Positions 60,092 to 64,000 of a stretch of DNA of 64,000 bases are shown piece by piece. The notes under the pieces were generated by a model, which was not told the origin of the DNA, did no database searches, and worked only from the letters and a program-made list of their open reading frames with translations. The number at the start of each line of letters is the position of its first letter. Position 1 is the stretch's first letter. The stretch covers positions 62,001-126,000 of the forward strand of contig NZ_JAMJFL010000017.1 in the NCBI RefSeq assembly GCF_023544665.1. The letters are read 5' to 3'. The position numbers were made by a program, and so were the translations under genes. Source of the stretch: Streptomyces sp. YS415. Lineage in GTDB: Bacteria > Actinomycetota > Actinomycetes > Streptomycetales > Streptomycetaceae.

Positions 60092-60994
60092 GTGCTCCCC
60101 TTCGACCAGCGCACCGGGAAGATCTGGTACGACGGCGCCCTCGTGGACTGGGCCGACGCCCGCCTCCATGTGCTCAGTCACGGACTGCACTACGCGTCCA
60201 GCATCTTCGAGGGCATCCGCGTCTACGGCGGCACACCGTTCCTGCTGAGGGAGCACATCGCCCGACTGGGCTCCTCGGCACGCCTCCTCGACTTCGGCCT
60301 CGCGTACGGCGCCGACGAACTGCACGAGGCGACCCGTACGGTCGTCGCCGAGGCCGGCATCACCGAGGGCTACGTCCGGATCAACGCCTGGCGCGGCTCG
60401 GAGATCATCCAGACCGCGGCGCTCCACACCTCCGTCCACACCTCGGTGGCCGCCTGGGAGCTCCCGGAGGGCTACTACGCCGCCGCGGACGCCCTGGACA
60501 AGGGGGTCGCCCTGGTCATCGGCCGCTACCGCCGGCCCTCGCCCGAGTACGCGCCGGTCAAGAGCAAGGCGGCCGGCAACTACATGATCGGTACGGTCAG
60601 CAAGAACGAGGCGCTGCGCGCCGGTTTCGACGACGCGCTGCTCCTCGACGACCGCGGCAACTTCGTCGAGGCGACCGGAGCCCACCTGTTCTTCACCAGG
60701 GACGGCGCGCTGCACACCCCGACGACCCGGTGCACCATCGACGGCATCACCCGGGCGTGCGTGCTGGCTATCGCCGAGCGCGAGGGCATCGCCTGCGAGG
60801 TGGGCGACCTGCCGCCGGCGTTCGCGGGCGAGGCGGACGGCGCGTTCCTGTGCGGCACGGCGTGCGAGATCCTGCCGGTCAGCCGCATCGGTGATCATTG
60901 CTACGACCTCGGTGGCAACGACGTCCTGCGCAGGATCGTCACCGGATACCGGGAACTGACCGAGGGACGCGCCGAGGTGCTCGTCCCCGAATAG
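60092..60994 (+). CDS. class IV (branched-chain-type) aminotransferase, 300 aa
   Basis: PLP enzyme of the IlvE/D-amino-acid aminotransferase fold. HVLSHGLHYASSIFEGIRVY and KSKAAGNYMIGTVSKNEAL (PLP Lys159 in SKAAGNY) are clear, followed by FVEATGAHLFFTRDGALHTP and GITRACVLAIAEREGI. GTG at 60092, 10 bases after the dioxygenase stop, with GAGAGG upstream. It could supply a branched or non-protein amino acid, or be a duplicated ilvE; its place in the operon favours the first. Confidence 0.92.
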   Translation: MLPFDQRTGKIWYDGALVDWADARLHVLSHGLHYASSIFEGIRVYGGTPFLLREHIARLGSSARLLDFGLAYGADELHEATRTVVAEAGITEGYVRINAWRGSEIIQTAALHTSVHTSVAAWELPEGYYAAADALDKGVALVIGRYRRPSPEYAPVKSKAAGNYMIGTVSKNEALRAGFDDALLLDDRGNFVEATGAHLFFTRDGALHTPTTRCTIDGITRACVLAIAEREGIACEVGDLPPAFAGEADGAFLCGTACEILPVSRIGDHCYDLGGNDVLRRIVTGYRELTEGRAEVLVPE

Positions 60995-61021
60995 GCCTGC
61001 TGGACGAGCAAGGGCGCGTGC

Positions 61022-61972
61022 ATGGGTGCGGTAGAGGCGCTGGAGAAGCTGGTACCGGTGGTGCTGGCCTTCGGGTGCGGGGTCGTCCTCGCGCGGCGGA
61101 AGGTGGTGCCGGCCGAGAGCTCGAAGGCCTTCGCGGACTACGCCTTCCTCTTCGCGGTGCCCTGCTTCCTGTTCGGGAACATCTACCGCAGCGATCTGGG
61201 AGCGCTGTTCGACTGGCGGGCCCTCACCGGGTACGCGACCGCGGCCGGCGCCGCGGCCGTGCTCACCGGGGTGGTGGCCCGGGCCAGGGGGGTGCGCGAT
61301 CCGCGCGGTGTGGCGCTGCGCATCATGGCGGCCGTCCAGGTGAACACCGCGTACTTCGCCGTGCCGGTGTTCATCATGCTGTTCGGGAACGCGGCGCCGA
61401 TCTTCCCGGTGCTGCTGTTCCAGGTGTGCGTGCTGTCGCTGGTGATCCTCTCGATCATGGAGCTGGGGCGCCCGGACCGGGCCGGCAGCCCGGCCCGGCG
61501 GCTCGGCTCGGCCGTCACCGCCTCGCTGATGACCCCGGTGGTCATCGCCTGCAACGCCGGCATCCTGCTCAACCTGCTGCCCGTGACGGTCCCGGGGGTG
61601 GTGCTCGACAGCTTCGGGTTCGTCGGCGACAGCGCCTCACCCGTGGCGCTGTTCGCCCTCGGGCTGCACCTCGGCGGCAGCGGTCTGACGGTGCGCGGCA
61701 CCACCCCGGAAGAGATGTGGATCATCGCTTTCAAGTGCGTCGCCCTCCCGCTGATCACCTACGCAGTGTGCCGCCACCTCTTCGGCGTCGAGGGCGAGTG
61801 GCTCGGCTATCTCGTCCTGATCGCGGCCATGCCCGCGCCGCAGAACCTGTTCATCTTCGCCCAGCGCTACGACGTCGGGGTCGACCTGTCCGCCGCCCTC
61901 GTCGTCAAGAGCTCGCTCGTCGCCCTGCTCCTGCTCCCGCTGTGGACGCAGTGGGCGGCGCGGATGACCTGA
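61022..61972 (+). CDS. AEC-family transporter, 316 aa
   Basis: Auxin-efflux-carrier-type membrane protein with about ten helices. VQVNTAYFAVPVFIMLFGN and DSASPVALFALGLHLGG are the paired substrate-region motifs, and LIAAMPAPQNLFIFAQRYD is the second half's conserved loop. ATG at 61022 (AAGGGCG upstream). In this operon it is a second exporter or an importer of a precursor; AEC carriers move organic anions or small acids. Confidence 0.85.
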   Translation: MGAVEALEKLVPVVLAFGCGVVLARRKVVPAESSKAFADYAFLFAVPCFLFGNIYRSDLGALFDWRALTGYATAAGAAAVLTGVVARARGVRDPRGVALRIMAAVQVNTAYFAVPVFIMLFGNAAPIFPVLLFQVCVLSLVILSIMELGRPDRAGSPARRLGSAVTASLMTPVVIACNAGILLNLLPVTVPGVVLDSFGFVGDSASPVALFALGLHLGGSGLTVRGTTPEEMWIIAFKCVALPLITYAVCRHLFGVEGEWLGYLVLIAAMPAPQNLFIFAQRYDVGVDLSAALVVKSSLVALLLLPLWTQWAARMT

Positions 61973-62010
61973 GCGCACGTCCCGTCGAACCGTTCGAGGA
62001 AGGCAGTACC

Positions 62011-62973
62011 GTGACCCAGACCGCCCAGCTCACCCGGATCACCGTCCAGCAGGTCGCCGGCCGCATCGGCGCCGAGATATCGGGCGTGGACCTGCGCACC
62101 GAACTCGACGAGGCCACGGTGGCGGAGATCCGCCGGGCCGTGCTGACGCACCGCGTCCTGTTCTTCCGCGACCAGGACATCACCCATGCCCAGCACATCG
62201 CCTTCGGCCGCCGCTTCGGCGCGCTGACCCGGCGCCCCGGCACGAAGCACGGCGTCCACCCCGAGGGACACCCGGAGATCCTCACCGTCGACCCCAAACG
62301 CGACACCGAGCGCTACGGCGCCGACTTCGAGGAGCACTACCGCCGCAAGTGGACCTCCCCGCTCGCCGGCTGGCACAGCGATCTCACGCAGGCCGTCAAC
62401 CCGCCCAGCCTGTCCATCCTGCGCGCCGAGAAGACCCCGCCCTTCGGCGGCGACACCCAGTGGACGAACACCGTCGCCGCCTACGAGGGCCTGTCGGCAC
62501 CGCTGCGCGAGTTCGTGGACGGGCTGACGGCGGAGCACGCCTTCTTCACCGCGGTCCACCTGCGCCACTCCGACGAACGGGACCGCGAGATCCTCCGGAT
62601 GTACTGCGCGGACCCGCAGGCCGCCGTCCACCCGGTGGTGCGCGTCCACCCCGAGACCGGCGAGAAGGCGCTGTTCGTCAGCCCGGGCTCGACCACCCGC
62701 GTCACCGGGTTCTCCGAGCTGGAGAGCCGCCATCTGCTGGAGCTGCTCTTCCAGCATCTGACCAGCGCCGAGTACACCGTCCGCTTCCGCTGGGAGCCCG
62801 GCTCCATCGCGCTGTGGGACAACCGCAGCACCTGCCATCTCGCGCCCACCGATGTCGCGCACCTCGACGCCGAGCGCGTCATGCACCGGGTCACCGTGCT
62901 CGGGGAGCCGGCGCAGGGGCCGAGCGGGTTCGTCTCGCAGCTCGTGGCGGGGGAACCGATGCGTGCCTGGTAG
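62011..62973 (+). CDS. TauD/TfdA-family 2-oxoglutarate dioxygenase, 320 aa
   Basis: Second Fe(II)/2-oxoglutarate oxygenase of the cluster. Iron ligands WHSD (HxD) in the loop AGWHSDLTQAVNPPSLS and the distal His in STCHLAPTD or RVMHRVTV; the Arg of RVMHRVTVLG binds 2-oxoglutarate. GGDTQWTNTVAAYEGLS is the family strand. GTG at 62011 with GAGGAAGG upstream. Substrates of TauD relatives range from taurine to amino-acid-derived natural products. Confidence 0.93.
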   Translation: MTQTAQLTRITVQQVAGRIGAEISGVDLRTELDEATVAEIRRAVLTHRVLFFRDQDITHAQHIAFGRRFGALTRRPGTKHGVHPEGHPEILTVDPKRDTERYGADFEEHYRRKWTSPLAGWHSDLTQAVNPPSLSILRAEKTPPFGGDTQWTNTVAAYEGLSAPLREFVDGLTAEHAFFTAVHLRHSDERDREILRMYCADPQAAVHPVVRVHPETGEKALFVSPGSTTRVTGFSELESRHLLELLFQHLTSAEYTVRFRWEPGSIALWDNRSTCHLAPTDVAHLDAERVMHRVTVLGEPAQGPSGFVSQLVAGEPMRAW

Positions 62974-63048
62974 GCCCGACGGGCATCGCGGGCAGGGCCC
63001 GCCTAGGCTGGAAGCGAACCCATTCCCCATCGCGGAACGGGGGCGGCC

Positions 63049-64000
63049 ATGGCTCCCCTCTCGAAGGCGGGCGCGGCGCTCGCCGCGCTGCGCGAGGACC
63101 TCAGCGGCGATGTGTTCGCTCCGGAGGACGTGGGCTACGACGAGGCCCGCGTCGTCTTCAACGCGATGATCGACCGCCGTCCCGCGGTGATCGCGCAGTG
63201 CGTGGACGAGGCCGATGTCGTACGGTCCGTGCGCTTCGCCCGGGATCTGGATCTGCACATCGCGGTGCGCGGCGGCGGCCACAGCGTGGCGGGGATGGCG
63301 CTGAACGACGGGGGCCTGGTCATCGATCTGCGCCATATGCGCGCCGTCGGCGTCGATCCCGCGGCCCGGGCGGCACGGGTCGCGGGCGGCGCCACGATGA
63401 GCGACCTGGACCACGCGACCCAGATGTACGGGCTGGCCACGACCGGCGGCCGGGTCTCCACCACCGGCGTCGGCGGCTTCGTCCTCGGCGGCGGCACCGG
63501 CTGGCTGGACCGCTGGAGCGGACTGGCCGTCGACAATCTGCTCGCCGTGGAGCTGGTCACCGCCGACGCCCGCCGGATCCGGGCGAGCGCCGAGGAGAAC
63601 CCCGAGCTGTTCTGGGCGCTGCACGGCGGCGGCGGCAACTTCGGCGTGGCGACCTCGCTCACACTGAGGCTGCACGAGCTGCCCGAGTTCGCCCTCGCCT
63701 TCCTGCTGTACCTCCCGGAGCACGGCCGCGAGGTCGTCCGCACCTTCCGCGACCTGTTCGCCGTGGCCCCGAACGAGGCGGGCGGCGGCGTTCTCTATCT
63801 CACCGGCCCGCCCGACGAGTTCTGCCCGCCGCACCTCCACGGCACCCGGCTGTGCGCGGTCCTGCTGACCTGGGCCGGCGGCGAGGCGGGCCTGCGCAAG
63901 GTGGCGGAGCCGCTGCTGGCGCTGCCGCACGAGGCGGCGCTCGTCGGGGCGATGCCGTACGTCGACGCGCAGTGCATGATCGACGATCCGCCGGGCTTCC
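63049..64000 (+). CDS. FAD-dependent oxidase, berberine-bridge-enzyme-like (3' end outside window)
   Basis: 317 codons are visible and the frame is open to the edge. PCMH-type FAD domain: HIAVRGGGHSVAGMALNDGG with the His that usually carries covalent FAD, then GGRVSTTGVGGFVLGGGTGW. The second covalent-link Cys of bicovalent enzymes, normally in the latter region, is a Thr/Ser here, so a monocovalent flavin is expected. GGGGGCGG lies before the ATG; 75 bp separate it from the TauD gene. Probably the last visible step, an oxidation of the product. Confidence 0.9.
   Translation, partial: MAPLSKAGAALAALREDLSGDVFAPEDVGYDEARVVFNAMIDRRPAVIAQCVDEADVVRSVRFARDLDLHIAVRGGGHSVAGMALNDGGLVIDLRHMRAVGVDPAARAARVAGGATMSDLDHATQMYGLATTGGRVSTTGVGGFVLGGGTGWLDRWSGLAVDNLLAVELVTADARRIRASAEENPELFWALHGGGGNFGVATSLTLRLHELPEFALAFLLYLPEHGREVVRTFRDLFAVAPNEAGGGVLYLTGPPDEFCPPHLHGTRLCAVLLTWAGGEAGLRKVAEPLLALPHEAALVGAMPYVDAQCMIDDPPGF

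Overview
The window is high-GC actinobacterial DNA (frequent GTG starts, many 4-nt start/stop overlaps, GC-rich hairpin terminators) and fits a Streptomyces chromosome. Evidence: streptogrisin-type proteases, an extra SepF-like protein, a DUF5685-type protein, mycothiol-type enzymes, an Rpf-like transglycosylase and the actinobacterial order der-plsC-cmk-tyrA-aroH ... rluB-scpB-scpA-parA-ald ... NUDIX-pyrG. No rRNA, tRNA, CRISPR array, insertion sequence or integrase was recognised.

Layout. 1-1000: the end of one unidentified gene and a complete unidentified gene. 1038-5500: an SOS mutasome operon (dnaE2-imuB, minus strand) with two LexA-box-like sites in its promoter region. 5554-16100: accessory genes: a DUF3533-like membrane protein, two streptogrisin-like secreted proteases, a cysteine-tailed DUF5685-type protein, a SepF-like division protein, an acyl-CoA dehydrogenase with a palindromic candidate operator, an MFS pump, a PAP2 phosphatase and an I78-type inhibitor. 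16298-23161: a WYL regulator and a branched-chain-amino-acid-type ABC importer whose two permeases and one ATPase are fused in one 875-residue protein. 23124-25256: an Rpf-like transglycosylase and two conserved unknowns. 25305-29726: der, plsC-like, cmk, tyrA and aroH, mostly overlapping. 29959-35031: Rieske lipoprotein, two RlaP-type nucleotidyltransferases that converge and overlap, ADP-ribosylglycohydrolase, NrtR-like NUDIX regulator and an MFS pump. 35082-36583: an ECF sigma factor with an NTF2-like tail and a mycothiol-isomerase-like partner. 36716-49909: rluB, scpB, scpA, an RHH-like protein, parA, ald, an AfsR-like ATPase/TPR protein, a NUDIX ADP-ribose hydrolase, pyrG and a GH15 glycosidase.

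50159 to the window end is a specialised-metabolite gene cluster on the plus strand: MFS exporter, a 1247-residue NRPS-like protein (condensation remnant, adenylation, carrier protein, penicillin-binding-protein-like domain), ATP-grasp ligase, TIM-barrel protein, AsnB-type amidotransferase, 2-oxoglutarate dioxygenase, class IV aminotransferase, AEC transporter, TauD-like dioxygenase and an FAD oxidase cut by the window edge. The first six biosynthetic genes are overlapped or nearly so. Its most striking point is that the C-terminal serine-hydrolase-fold domain carries cysteine where the family has its nucleophilic serine (C-I-T-K instead of S-x-x-K). I infer a pathway to a small modified amino acid or short peptide with unusual chain release; this cluster is the best candidate here for an undescribed system.

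Other regions worth attention are the NUDIX promoter, whose -10 element, ribosome-binding site and start codon lie within one 22-bp-arm inverted repeat, and the adjoining RlaP/ADP-ribosylglycohydrolase cluster.
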